Below, one piece after another: positions 44,420-54,179 of a DNA stretch of 64,000 nt. Under the pieces are notes generated by a model. It ran no database searches. It had not been told where the DNA came from and saw nothing but the letters and a program-made list of their open reading frames with translations. Position 1 is the first letter of the stretch, and every line of letters begins with the position of its first letter. Origin of the DNA: Angiostrongylus vasorum (taxonomy: Eukaryota > Nematoda > Chromadorea > Rhabditida > Metastrongylidae); assembly GCA_018806985.1 (NCBI GenBank), contig JADANN010000370.1:1036001-1100000 (forward strand), written 5' to 3'. The translations under genes were made by a program, and so were the position numbers.

Positions 44420-46090
44420 AGATCAGTCTTAATTCCTGTGAAAGATCACATGTGACAACGAGACATTCCTTTCCGCGGTTCAATTTCAGAATCTTGAAAT
44501 TTATGCAGAATGCTTCAACAGGTTTGCGCGCAGAAGTTTTCTATTCCTTGTGTGAGGATGGTAACTTCTACCTCTTGATTCTTTCCCCGTTATGTCTCTG
44601 TGTGCGCCCAGCGAGTATTTGCTTTAATAGCTTCTTGGTTTATTAAGTTAGCACGAGGTTGGTAAACATGTTTCTTCGGCTAAAGCTTCGATGTCTTTGT
44701 CTTCATTAGAATCGATGATCCGATTAGTCTACAGTCTCCCTCGATGTGGTTTCTGCTGTACGTTGTTTCGAGTAGAATCTTGTTCAGTGGAGCACCACTC
44801 AAATGAGAGCAACCTCAACCGGCGATGATCTTTTATACAGGACACCTGTTGTTGATAGAGATTGTCCGTTGATAGCAATTCGTTTTTCAACGGACAATCC
44901 GTTCTGTAGAAAAGAGAGCTGCCGGGTAAGATTAGTGCTCCACCGAAGAAGATCCGGATTGGAAGGAAGACGAGGGCACTACATCGAGAGGACGAACAAC
45001 TCCGGGACTACTCGGGTCATCGGTCCTGATGAAGACGAAGACGTCAGAACTTAACAGAACAAACATCTTTATCTACCTCATGTTAGCTTAATAATTCAAG
45101 AAACCATTGATTATTAATGTCGACCTTAGATGATGATTGGTTTGAAAAATATTTGGTTTAACTTTAAGTTTACCGACTAGGTTTTGTTTTACAAGGACGC
45201 AGAGTGGTCTAGGCGTTTCGCTAGTGTATTCTATTGCACACGCTATACAAGATATTAGATAAACCGCACCTGAGCTCATGCAATCACCGTCTCTACCGTT
45301 AAGGCATGTTGTGCAATTGTCCATTGAACATATACGGTCATACATCCGCTTGCGATCAAAGTACCGTCTAAGAGTGCACCGTGATATTCCAGTCACTGTT
45401 CCCAATTTCTCGAGATCAACCCTCCTTAAGCTACTAGAATTAACCCTCCTTAAGCCACTAGAATTAATGTTTGAGAAATTGGATTTCTCTTCTTCACTTA
45501 TCCCTAAGAGCTACAGTTTCGCAATTTTAAGAATTATTCCTTCTGCTCTCTTCCTGTGCACACGCTGGTAGCTGTTAAAAGCATATTTGTTAGAAGCGCT
45601 CCTTTGGTGTGTGAGCGGTGAGAGGAGAGATAATGAACCACCACGTTTCTACCACTTAGCTTTCGGTACAGTTCTGTAATGCAGCCGTTTTCTGATAGGT
45701 TAATTTTTATATGTTCAGAAAAGGAGACCAGTCTTCTTTTTGTGTCTCTCAGGTAAATGTAATATACTCTAACTGTTCATTGAATAACTCAAAAAAAAAT
45801 GTCGATTTCATATAGCGTGGAGCAAATGACAAAGTAATCTTCTATATATCTACAGTAGAGCAGTGGGCGAAGGTGGACTCCCTTGCGCTTCCACCTTAGA
45901 CTAGAATGCAATAGCAAGGCTGGGTGCCAGTCTCTGTTCTATTGTCAAGCCTCTGATTTGTGCGTAGTATATTCCGGACCAATTGAACATTGAGCAGTTT
46001 ATGTACTCTTGGGTGTTCGTAATATGGGCTGGAATATGCAATTGCAGTAATTATCAAAGCTGAGTAATTATCAAAGCTAAAAGTCCAGGT
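44420..46090 (-). mobile_element. Penelope-like element, minus strand, broken
   Basis: 46080-45840: RT blocks MFNWSGIYYAQIRGL and EQRLAPSLAIAF. 45840-45815: catalytic box YRYIDD-like but YIED here. 45556-45480: SVCTGREQKE-like. 45405-45160: GIY-YIG nuclease with CMSSGAVYLISCIACAIEYT and SETPRPLCVLV, where GIY/YIG-like signature residues are altered. 44640-44420: the C-terminal tail of a second PLE GIY-YIG region. Between them is a plus-strand hammerhead-like core at 45026-45050. PLEs use RT plus GIY-YIG for insertion. Confidence 0.7.
45021..45052 (+). ncRNA. Hammerhead-ribozyme-like core
   Basis: CTGATGA (45026-45032), a GACG/CGTC stem, then AGAAC (45046-45050) in place of the usual GAAAC. 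Same layout as the PLE cores at 53.6 and 56.7 kb, with one changed core base. Probably inactive. Confidence 0.35.
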
Positions 46091-46319
46091 AAAGATTGGG
46101 GTTTTTTTGCCCCCCTATAGTCGAAAGAACGAAAACGCGCAGTCGTGGCGGGGCTCACTAATATTCTAACATTGTCCTCGATAGATATCATTTCATTTTT
46201 TCCTCCTTCCGAACAATGATTGCGAAATCTGAAATCAAGGACCGTAAAAGATTTCTATGTGATTTCCACCTGAATTCCTTATAGGCGGTTGTGGTCCCTG
46301 GTAGAGAGTTATTCTACTG

Positions 46320-47060
46320 ACTTCCGATTTTCATTCACTCGAAAGAATTGACTCGACCAATCAATTCATTTTTTACGTCCGTTATGGTTTGATTATTCGA
46401 TTCGATTTGACCACTCGATTCATTTCAACGATTTTATTTCGAATCTTTGTTCGACTCAGTTCTCAGTCTATTCCATTCGATCTTTCAATGCGATTCCATT
46501 CGTTTATTCGATTCCACTGCATCATTCAAATCATCTCGGTCATTGGATTCGATTTGATCATTCGATTCTTCCCAACCATTCGATCTCATTCGACAATTCG
46601 ATTCGATTCGATTGGTTCATTCGATTCCGCCCGATCCTATCATTCATTTCACTCGTTAATTTGTTCATTCGTTCCTTCGTTCATTTGCTCGTTATTTTAT
46701 TCATTCATTTGTTTATTCATCCACTTTCTTTTCATCATTCGTTCATTCATTCACTAATTCGTTCACTCACTCATCCATTCATCTATCCATTCACTCATCC
46801 ATTCATTCATTCATTCATTCATTCGTTCATTCATTCATTCATTCATTCATTCATTCATTCATTCATTCATTCATTCATTCATTCATTCATTCCATTCATT
46901 CATTCACTCATTCATTCATTCACTCATTCATTCATTCACTCATTCATTCATTCACTCGTTCATCATTCATTCATTCATTCATTCATTCACTCATTCGTTC
47001 ATCCATCCACTCATTCATTTGTTCAGTCAATCAATTAATCAGTCACGCAATCAATCATAG
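46320..47060. repeat. Large (ATTC)n microsatellite with degenerate flank
   Basis: Degenerate ATTCGATTCGATTTGA units (46320-46640) grade into pure ATTC repeats (46795-46890) and then ATTCATTCACTC variants to about 47040. The open plus-strand frames (FIHSFIHS...) are artefacts of a 4-base period, not proteins. Confidence 0.95.
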
Positions 47061-48300
47061 GTGTTACGTAAGTTCATGAAGTTGATCGTAGAGCTCTCTT
47101 GGTTTTTCTCACCTTATTTAACTATTTCACTTCGGCGTATTTAATTTAGAACTTAGATGTAATAGAAGATGTCCATCCCCACAGGTCAACTGAAAGCCAC
47201 CCTCTCTTCCGTTACTTCTTTGTATTGTTTTCTACTTCTGAACTTCTTCAGCACGTTGTTCTCCTCTAACAAAGTCGCTCATTATTTTACACTGACAGGT
47301 TCTACAAAAAAAAGATTACAACGATGCGTCGATGAACAAAAAGTGGATGAGATACTTCTTTAGAACCCGGTGTTAGGCTGTTTTACACCAATAGAATCCA
47401 TGGAAAAGTGGGAATGATATTGTTGACAAGAGAGAATTTCTATGGGGTTCTTCTTCAGCAAACATCGTTCGCGGTTTTACACTGCCAAAATTCCCAAAAG
47501 AAAGGACCAACGCAGTTGACAAGACAAAAAACTTGATGGGAATCTTCTACTGTAGTCCAAGTTCAGCGGGCTTCATAAAAGCAAGGATTTTGTGAAGGCA
47601 AACTCTTTATCAGCAGCACATGTTCCTCTTAGCACACAGTTTAGTTGGCAGTGATGAAAAACTGAATTGTAGCCTTTCAACCGTGGTAGTGCAATTTGAA
47701 ACGGTTTTGCCACTTAATAGCGAAATCCAAGCCTTCACCTCAATCTATTTCATCATCTCGACGAGCATTCCACTTAGAGGGAGAAGGTCACCATGTACCA
47801 ATTTGTCTAGTAGTTGATAATATCCACAATTTTTTGCAGTCTGTTGGATTCTTCTTCATTATGGCCATAATTGATTGGCATTCCATCATTCCTTAACAGT
47901 AAAGTATGTGACCACCTCCCACCCTTCACTATCAATCTATTCTTGGTGTCGTAATGTCACGCAAAGAGGAGTTCGAGTTTCTTCTATGAAATCCTGAGAC
48001 GGTCGTGTCTTCCTACTCAATCACCCGACGATTTCTGCACGAATTTGAGTGTGTGGGGATTTCAAAAGAGGTACTAGTTGACGCGAACCTGATCACAGCC
48101 ACTAGTTAGGATTTCTGGGAGTAATGGTTTACAATTCGCTAAGCATCTCTTGTTCCTAGCTGCTTACCTCAGATGTGTTTGAGAAGGAAGTACGTTTATG
48201 TGCACTAGAAGTTAGTTTTCATAACAGGCACCAACACATTGTCGTGTTTAAGAATAATAAGAATAAGAATAAGAACAGAATAAGGTACTTATTTACCTTA
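47061..48300. other. No gene seen
   Basis: Frames of 60-100 codons at 47169, 47620 and 48175 lack splice support or recognisable motifs. Confidence 0.4.
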
Positions 48301-48317
48301 TCTCATACAATACAAAA

Positions 48318-48605
48318 AAGGACGAGTGTGGCGCAGTGGTTGGAGGCGCCGCTGCGACACACACGTGGAATCGATCTCTGCGCCCATGGCCCACCGAGCC
48401 TTCCGTCCCTCCGAGGTCTGCAAATTGATACCAAACTTGTCTGGGAGGATAGCAGCACTGGCTCTATACATCGGTAGGCCACCGCGAGTCATTGTAAAGG
48501 CCACATATGCATATGCATTCAATCACCTCCAACCATGCTTAATGAAGTCGAATGCATGGCGCATCCCTCAGGGATTGATCAACGCCAAGAGTTTTATCCT
48601 TTTTT
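48318..48605 (+). repeat. SINE-T copy, full length with target-site duplication
   Basis: Best-preserved member. Box A GTGTGGCGCAGTGGTTGGAG, box B GGAATCGATCTC, body CTTCCGTCCCTCCGAGGTCT, 3' end CAACGCCAAGAGTTTTATCC plus a T-run. Flanked by CATACAATACAA (48304-48315) and CATGCAATACAA (48611-48622), a 12-base duplication with one mismatch. Confidence 0.9.
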
Positions 48606-49085
48606 TTAATCATGCAATACAATTACGTCCGTTTCTCAAATTACAAAGTTCGTTTAACATTTTAAACAACACATCATATAGTGCTGAAAAAACAGGACGT
48701 GTGACGTCGTGAATGGCAGCGATGTAGGTTTATGACCGTTTCTAAGTACTTTTTAAGAATGTGGAGCACATTTATACAATAACGGGCCCTAATGAGCATA
48801 GAATGTAAATCCAGAAAAACAGGCGATGCTAATGTTATTCGAAAGTGCAGCTAGAAATATCTGGAGATTGTAGAGAAATATCTAGAGATATTATTCACCA
48901 AATATCTTGATGTAGATGTCATAAAATGTATTCATGCTACCGTATAACGAACATTGTTCACATAGATGACGACAAGGAAGACAAGACAATAGTGCTAAGT
49001 TTCAGTTACTTCTTCAAATCTTCCATTTCATCTCATTGTTGACGACCACACCGTCACGAAGGTGATCACAAACAGAAGTGTCTGA

Positions 49086-49322
49086 TCAGCGTTCATCATA
49101 TAGATAACGAACAGAAAACTTCTGAGAGTATGGTTCCAATTTTTTAGTATCGCCGACCTTCTCATTCAATCTTAGCGTATATTCTCCTGAAGCAGGTGAG
49201 ACGATAAGAGAGCGTCTGACGATGCTCATTATGTTTAGACTACGTGTTCGACCTGTCGATTTCGCCTTAGTATAAATGCTCGCGATGAGAACGAATATGA
49301 TCACTTTAGAAATGCATAGCAT
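49086..49322 (-). CDS. Candidate small secreted protein
   Basis: A 78-codon single-exon frame, ATG to TGA. The N-terminus MLCISKVIIFVLIASIYTKA has a clear hydrophobic signal-peptide core. The mature part is about 60 residues, basic, with an internal RR in NIMSIVRRSLIVSPASGEYT and ending QKFSVRYLYDER; no cysteines, so not insulin-like. A peptide precursor or an orphan secreted protein is conceivable. It could also be a chance frame or a first exon. Confidence 0.35.
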   Translation of the reverse strand: MLCISKVIIFVLIASIYTKAKSTGRTRSLNIMSIVRRSLIVSPASGEYTLRLNEKVGDTKKLEPYSQKFSVRYLYDER

Positions 49323-49656
49323 AGAGTTTCGATCCTCATGCCACTATCCCTCATCAAATAGGGAACGGCCAAAGAAATTCTGACATTTATGGCGTCTATT
49401 TTAGAAAGCGGTCTACTTATTCTTAGTGTTTGGTCGTGGTGCTGTAAGACGAATAGCAGTGTTCAGCGAAATTCGACTTCTAGAAAGTCCGTTTTGACAG
49501 CGAGAAAAAAATCAAGATGAACACTTTATTCGCGCTAGATGAGAGTCTAACGTGCTTCGAGTTTCCTACTTGTGCTTCTTTGATACAGTAATCTTTTTCA
49601 AAGTAGTTTAGCACTCAACTGATCCCTGATTTTCGTGCTTTATGTTTTTTTAAATA

Positions 49657-49945
49657 GGGGCACTTGTAACACTGTGGTTAGAGGCGCCTTGCAATGCATT
49701 TGAGATTGGTCCCGCGCCCCAGGCTTACCAGGCCTTCCATCCCTTTGGGATCGGCATGTTGGTACCAGAATTGTCTGTGTGGAAGGCAGCACTGACTCGA
49801 TGCATCGGTTAGCTATCGTGAGTCATGGTATAGGCTAGATATGCATTAAATCACCTCTAACGATGCTTAATGAAGTCAAATGCAAGGCGCGCTCCTCAGA
49901 GATTTGTTCAACGTCGGGAGCTTTATCCTTTATCCTTTATGCTTT
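49657..49945 (+). repeat. SINE-T copy
   Basis: Box A region CTTGTAACACTGTGGTTAGA, box B GAGATTGGTCCC (mutated), body CTTCCATCCCTTTGGGATCG, 3' end GGGAGCTTTATCC repeated twice. Confidence 0.85.
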
Positions 49946-50008
49946 TTAATAAGATTATCCCGACAAAATTTCTTTTTCTCTTCTTGTTTGTCTTCTTAAA
50001 TCTAAAGT

Positions 50009-50172
50009 TTGATCCAGACTGTTTGAATATACCGTACCACCTAAGCCCATCGACTACACCCAATGCTTCCCAACTGTTGTACGAATGCGAGACCTGCAGT
50101 CCTATCGATTCTTACCCAGATGAGCTCCTATTAGAAAAGTCTTTGGAACCAACAGGGTATTTTCGTCATTGA
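50009..50172 (+). CDS. Candidate exon, unrecognised
   Basis: After a TAAATCTAAAG acceptor the frame reads FDPDCLNIPYHLSPSTTPNA and LLYECETCSPIDSYPDELLL, then ends TGYFRH with TGA (50170-50172). The CxxC-containing, Pro/Ser-rich sequence looks coding, but no upstream exon was joined; a SINE-T lies directly upstream. Confidence 0.3.
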
Positions 50173-50593
50173 TTAAATCACTTTTTCGTACTTCATTGAC
50201 GCATTTTAGATGTGGTGAGAAGGTGGAACTACTTGTATAAATAGAAGCTGTTTTAAAAAAAATGGCGGATTTTCTACGACAGTTCATTTGTCAACAAAAC
50301 TCAATCAAACACGGCGTTTCATATTTCGAAAAAAGGACCAAAAAGATGGATGACATGATGATAAGGACGTTAAAGTGTTAAACATTTCTACTGAAGAGAA
50401 AAATATGTTGATCCTTCGAGCGTTTCTTCTTCCGCTAAAACCCATGATGGTGCTTTTGATCGTGCCCCATGAATTTTTTTCCATTATAGCGTAGCGTAGC
50501 GCTAAGCAGAGACTCTCACGAAAACTTCTTCCAGTCTTTCTAGGCTTAAGTGAATTTGTTGAGGAATAAACTACTCACTCCACTGTTGGCCAC

Positions 50594-51471
50594 TTAAGAA
50601 TAATCACAACCCTGTAATAAGGCAGTAATCCGTTTGAGGATTTGAAGAGGAGGAGGTGATGAAGCAAAATCTACAGATCATAGACGAGAAAATCGACGAC
50701 GATAGGCGATTTTCGCAGTAAACTATTGATTGTCTCTTGTTTAAAATACCAAATTGGTACTGTAATTTTTTCAACGAAAGAGTAAGTACATAGTTGGACT
50801 CGTTATTCATACACGTGCCGCCTTTCGGTGACATTAAGTCCGAGCTAGTGGCGGGCAGGTTGAGCTCGAGCACCGCCCACATCGTTTGGCTTTGTGCTGC
50901 TGCATTTTCTCGCTTGGCTTTCCGATTCAACGACAGCTTTTTCAATTGTGCTAGAAAAGAAAAAAGTTAAGATCCCAAAATATCAGAAATAGATCGAACT
51001 TTTTAGCTTTTTGGTAGTAATTCGTGAAATTCGGGCTACGTACGTTCTAGAAACCTTTTTTTGTTATACAGTACCCGACATCATATGTTATGTTGATCCC
51101 AGCAATTTTTTCATTTTATTCGTTCTTTCGTATCTTTGTTATTCTCTACATGATTCGGAAGTCGCTCGTGGATTTGGCTACTGTTCGATGATTTTGGTCT
51201 TCGTAGGCAAAGTAGGTACCGTTGAATGCTGGTGGAGTAAACTCTCCACAGAATCCCACTGAAGTCCTGCTATGGTGCTATACCACAAACAGTGATCAAC
51301 CTTTGTGAACCACAGAGTGCCCTTCCCAGTTACGGCGTGTTGCACGAAATTTTCGGACTCTAGAGCGATGAGAGCGGGGACAAGAGTTTTGTTGAACAGG
51401 AGCAGATTGAACTAGGGTCTTCCGTGTATTATTGGACGGAATATCTACAACTGCACAAGCCAGGCTAGCTT
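50594..51471 (-). CDS. Unrecognised basic protein, last three exons
   Basis: Minus-strand exons 51471-51301, 50950-50813 and 50670-50594, stop TAA 50596-50594. Acceptors TTATTTCTAG, TTTTCTAG and GATCTGTAG; donors AAAG/GTTGAT and ACGT/GTATGA; both junctions are phase 1. The C-terminal ~128 residues: DIPSNNTRKTLVQSAPVQQN, a basic run SHRSRVRKFRATRRNWEGHS, LKKLSLNRKAKRENAAAQSQ, MWAVLELNLPATSS, and the end SSPPPLQILKRITALLQGCD then YS. Strongly basic, Ser/Pro-rich, no Cys cluster, suggesting a nuclear or RNA-associated regulatory protein, but I recognise no domain. A GTACTT donor at 50789 is an alternative end for exon 2. Upstream exons lie above 51471. Confidence 0.55.
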
Positions 51472-51940
51472 CTAGAAATAATGCAGCATTAATTGAACAG
51501 TTCAGCCATAAAGTGATTACCAGTCTCTGAACGGAAGAACAGATCTCTTTTTGAATGAAACTAAAACACCGCTGAACCAAATGATTTACTTTTTTTTAAA
51601 CTGACCAATTCTCACGAGAACTTCCTTTGTTTGGTGTTCGAAAACTCCATTTCCTCACAAATGTTACGGTAACTTGGACTTTTGTTTGTTCGTTTTTTTT
51701 TCTGGGAAATCAGCTATTCTTTTATGGATTTGGGAATTCGTCCCGTTAACGGTTGTTAACTGATTGCAGTCCGTTCTCATTCTCAGTGTTGGCTTGTTCA
51801 TAACGTAGAAGCAATTTCAAACATTACATCGATTTTATTGCACAATCTCATGGTCGCTATTGAAATATTTCTTTGACTATTAACGATTTAGCACTTAGTA
51901 ACTATAACTTGAACAAAAGCGCTGATCGCAATTGCCGACA
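51472..51940. other. No resolved exon
   Basis: Expected to hold upstream exons of the minus-strand gene; none could be chained. Confidence 0.3.
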
Positions 51941-51942
51941 GG

Positions 51943-52040
51943 GGGGAGAATAAGGAACTCGATTGGTATTACTCCTGCAGGGACGCGCGATGTGTTCCAC
52001 TTCATTCAAAGCATCATAGAGTTGATTCAATTTGTTGCAT
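51943..52040 (-). repeat. SINE-T fragment
   Basis: The block from GGACGCGCGATGTGTTCCAC to TCATTCAAAGCATCATAGAG corresponds to the SINE-T 3' third in reverse. Strongly diverged. Confidence 0.45.
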
Positions 52041-52119
52041 ATTTAACCGGTTTAAAGAACGATTCCTAGTAGTCTGCTTATGTAATAAGTCATCTTGTGT
52101 TCTACCACGAAAGTCGAGT

Positions 52120-53450
52120 GCCAACTTGCTGGTGCAAAATGGATGAAGGCCCTAGTTAGCAAAGAACTAAAGGAATGAACCACGAACTACCCTGGATTGT
52201 CTACCTAACGCGCGTTCTAACAGCGCGTACGTCATGGAGCCTTTCGACATTACTGTCCTTTATGCTGGCATGGCGAATGGCTCTGCAATACAAGGCATCC
52301 GTGTCCTTCTTAGGCAGTATGAGGCATAATAAACACGTATGGCTTTTCGATTCAGTAGCTCACATCCCTCCTAAAGGAGTGCCTAAACTGTTCGATTTTC
52401 AGATGGTTTGCAAAATAGTACGCTCAAAGTCTTGCCATTGTGTTCTGTCTAAAGTCAGAGTCCCCATACTCGGTCTTCGGCCACTACGCTACTAGAAGCT
52501 GCATCGACGACTGTTTTATCATCTGCTCAACACAGGAGAATATAGAAAAGTGTTTTCAACTGCTAAATCAACAGCAAGAGGACATAAATTTGTCCAAAAA
52601 AGACCAAAGATGAACTGGTCTCCGTTCTTAAACGCTCAAATCAATCCGTCGAAAAACGGCTACACTACCAAGTGGTATCAAAAAGCCAACTAACAAACAA
52701 AACTCGTTCGTTACCTCTACTCTCACCCTCTACACACAAAAATGACGCTTGTGAAAATATGTTTCGAATTGCCACCAGTGTGTGCACAGAAAGAGAGCAA
52801 AAAGAGGAATCCTTGAACTTTGGATGTAAAATAGCCACTTCCAAATCCCACGAAGCGCCATCTGCCTGGGATAGGCTTACATGGAAAACGGTGCCCCAAA
52901 ACGATAAGTCTTGCGAGAATTAGGTCTCGTTTACTCTGCTTTTCATTTTCACCAAAATGTGGCTGTAAAGGGTTGCTTAAGAGGGCCGGTTTAGAGAAAT
53001 CGGTAACTGCGACTGAAACTACATCGAGCACTCGAAGGCACCAGCTGGTTTGTAACCGTTTCTCTCACCGTCAAAGCGAAGCGCACAATTTCGTAATTTG
53101 CGCTAATGATAGAGATGACGATTGTAAGAGTTTGGGTACGGTATACTTAATCTCTTGTAAAGCAAATGGGTATGAATACGTCAGTGAAATGGACAGACCA
53201 CTCTGCGTTCGTGTAACAGAACACCTAGTTGTGAAACTAAAAGTGGAATAGAACATTCCACTTGGCTAGTATAGAACAGAAGACTTTGAAGTAAAAGTCA
53301 CTATTCTTGCACAAGAATCAAAAATGTCACCGCATAAAGTTCTTGAAAAGTTTTGGATATTTTGCAAGAATCGGACAACGAACAGCAAAGAGGAGCACAT
53401 CGTGGTCACGCGTTACCTCGCACTATATCTGAATTTGGTTCCCAGGATCG
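52120..53450 (+). mobile_element. Penelope-like element, plus strand, decayed
   Basis: RT blocks: VMEPFDITVLYAG (52231), a FDFQMVCKIV-type block (52395), SKVRVPILGLRPLRY (52450), then IDDCFIICSTQENIEKCFQL (52504 on; catalytic Asp pair kept) and EREQKEESLNF (52789). GIY-YIG at 53080-53245: DCKSLGTVYLISCKANGYEY, then VSEMDRPLCVRVTEHLVVKL. Tail KVLEKFWIFCKNRTTNSKEE at 53338. Frames change several times, so it is inactive. The palindrome at 53481 follows directly. Confidence 0.8.
52973..53251 (+). pseudogene. PLE GIY-YIG endonuclease domain
   Basis: A 92-codon frame with an upstream zinc-like region (LVCNRFSHRQSEAHNFVICA) and the nuclease signature TVYLISCKANGYEYVSEMDR, where VYL stands for GVY/GIY and YVS for YIG. 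The conserved Arg of RPLCVR and a Glu in TEHL follow. This arrangement of CCHH-like linker plus GIY-YIG is diagnostic for the C-terminus of Penelope-like elements. Confidence 0.75.
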
Positions 53451-53563
53451 ACTTTCCATTAACCTCGGCACTGGAATATGAATGCGTCGTTTTCTTGTTA
53501 AGCAATCGCGAGGTTGTTAAACAGCATACATTTACTTCCATAGAAAAACATAATACAATACAA

Positions 53564-53606
53564 CAGCAGCTGACGTTTTGGCAATATCGCCTTCTTCAGA
53601 AGCTGG
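53564..53606 (-). ncRNA. Hammerhead-like core, left arm
   Basis: On the minus strand: CTGAAGA, an AGGC...GCC stem, then AAAAC where GAAAC is expected, followed by GTCAGC. The core G after stem II is mutated, so cleavage is unlikely. Confidence 0.45.
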
Positions 53607-53646
53607 AAGGATATACTCTGAAGGGCTGGAAGGGTATACTCTGAAG

Positions 53647-53690
53647 GGCTGTAAAGAAGGCGATACTGCCGAAACGTCAGCTGCTGTTGT
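53647..53690 (+). ncRNA. Hammerhead-like core, right arm
   Basis: GGCTGTAAAGAAGGCGATAC then TGCCGAAACGTCAGC. The stem II equivalent and GAAAC are kept; the CTGANGA box has a 1-base change or insertion. Confidence 0.45.
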
Positions 53691-53814
53691 ATTGTATTAT
53701 GTTTTTCTATGGAAAGTAAATGTATGCTGTATATCAACATCGCGATTGCTGAACAAGAAAACGATACATTCTGAAGTTGATTTTTTTGGCAGCATCCAAG
53801 CACATTCCCCCACC

Positions 53815-54030
53815 ATGGAGGGCTCTGTACGGGTGATCTCGACAGAAATAACTGGGAGGCTTACAGAGGTCGAAACGGTGAGCACCCTTTCCTAGACTTG
53901 CCCACGAAACGGGTAGTCGTAGGTTCAAATCTGGGCTTGAGTCCAAGTTTTGCAATTATTTGAGCATCATTGTGGTGGTATTCAACGTAATACCATACCA
54001 GGAAGAAATAATAGGCAGTAAAGCATTAGT
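53815..54030 (+). repeat. Diverged SINE-H relative
   Basis: Tail TTTTGCAATTATTTGAGCAT and AATAATAGGCAGTAAAG match SINE-H. The tRNA-like box B is GTAGGTTCAAATCTGGG, clearly different from the main subfamily. Confidence 0.6.
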
Positions 54031-54179
54031 TAGGTTAAATAATCATGAGTTAAGCATTGTGGAGACGATGAATGTTTAAGGAAAGGTGTTTATTATGCGA
54101 ATAAAAATCTGAGCATTTAGTTTTATCTATTGAGGTTATGGTAGTTTGACGGAGTAGATTTCAAGTCATGTTGATCTTT

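Larger units (their letters stand above)
53481..53770. repeat. PLE terminal palindrome with two opposed hammerhead-like cores
   Basis: The left arm (53481-53606) runs AATGCGTCGTTTTCTTGTTA, AACAGCATACATTTACTTCC, then CAGCTGACGTTTTGGCAATA and TCGCCTTCTTCAGAAGCTGG. The right arm is its reverse complement to 53770. The ~45-base centre holds a short tandem duplication (ATACTCTGAAGGGCTGGAAGG-like). A second element of the same design lies at 56591-56860. Confidence 0.85.

Noticed and set aside
46389..47038. Two long plus-strand open frames of about 122-125 codons rich in FIHS repeats
   Set aside because: They are a direct consequence of the (ATTC)n tetranucleotide array, which lacks stops in these frames.
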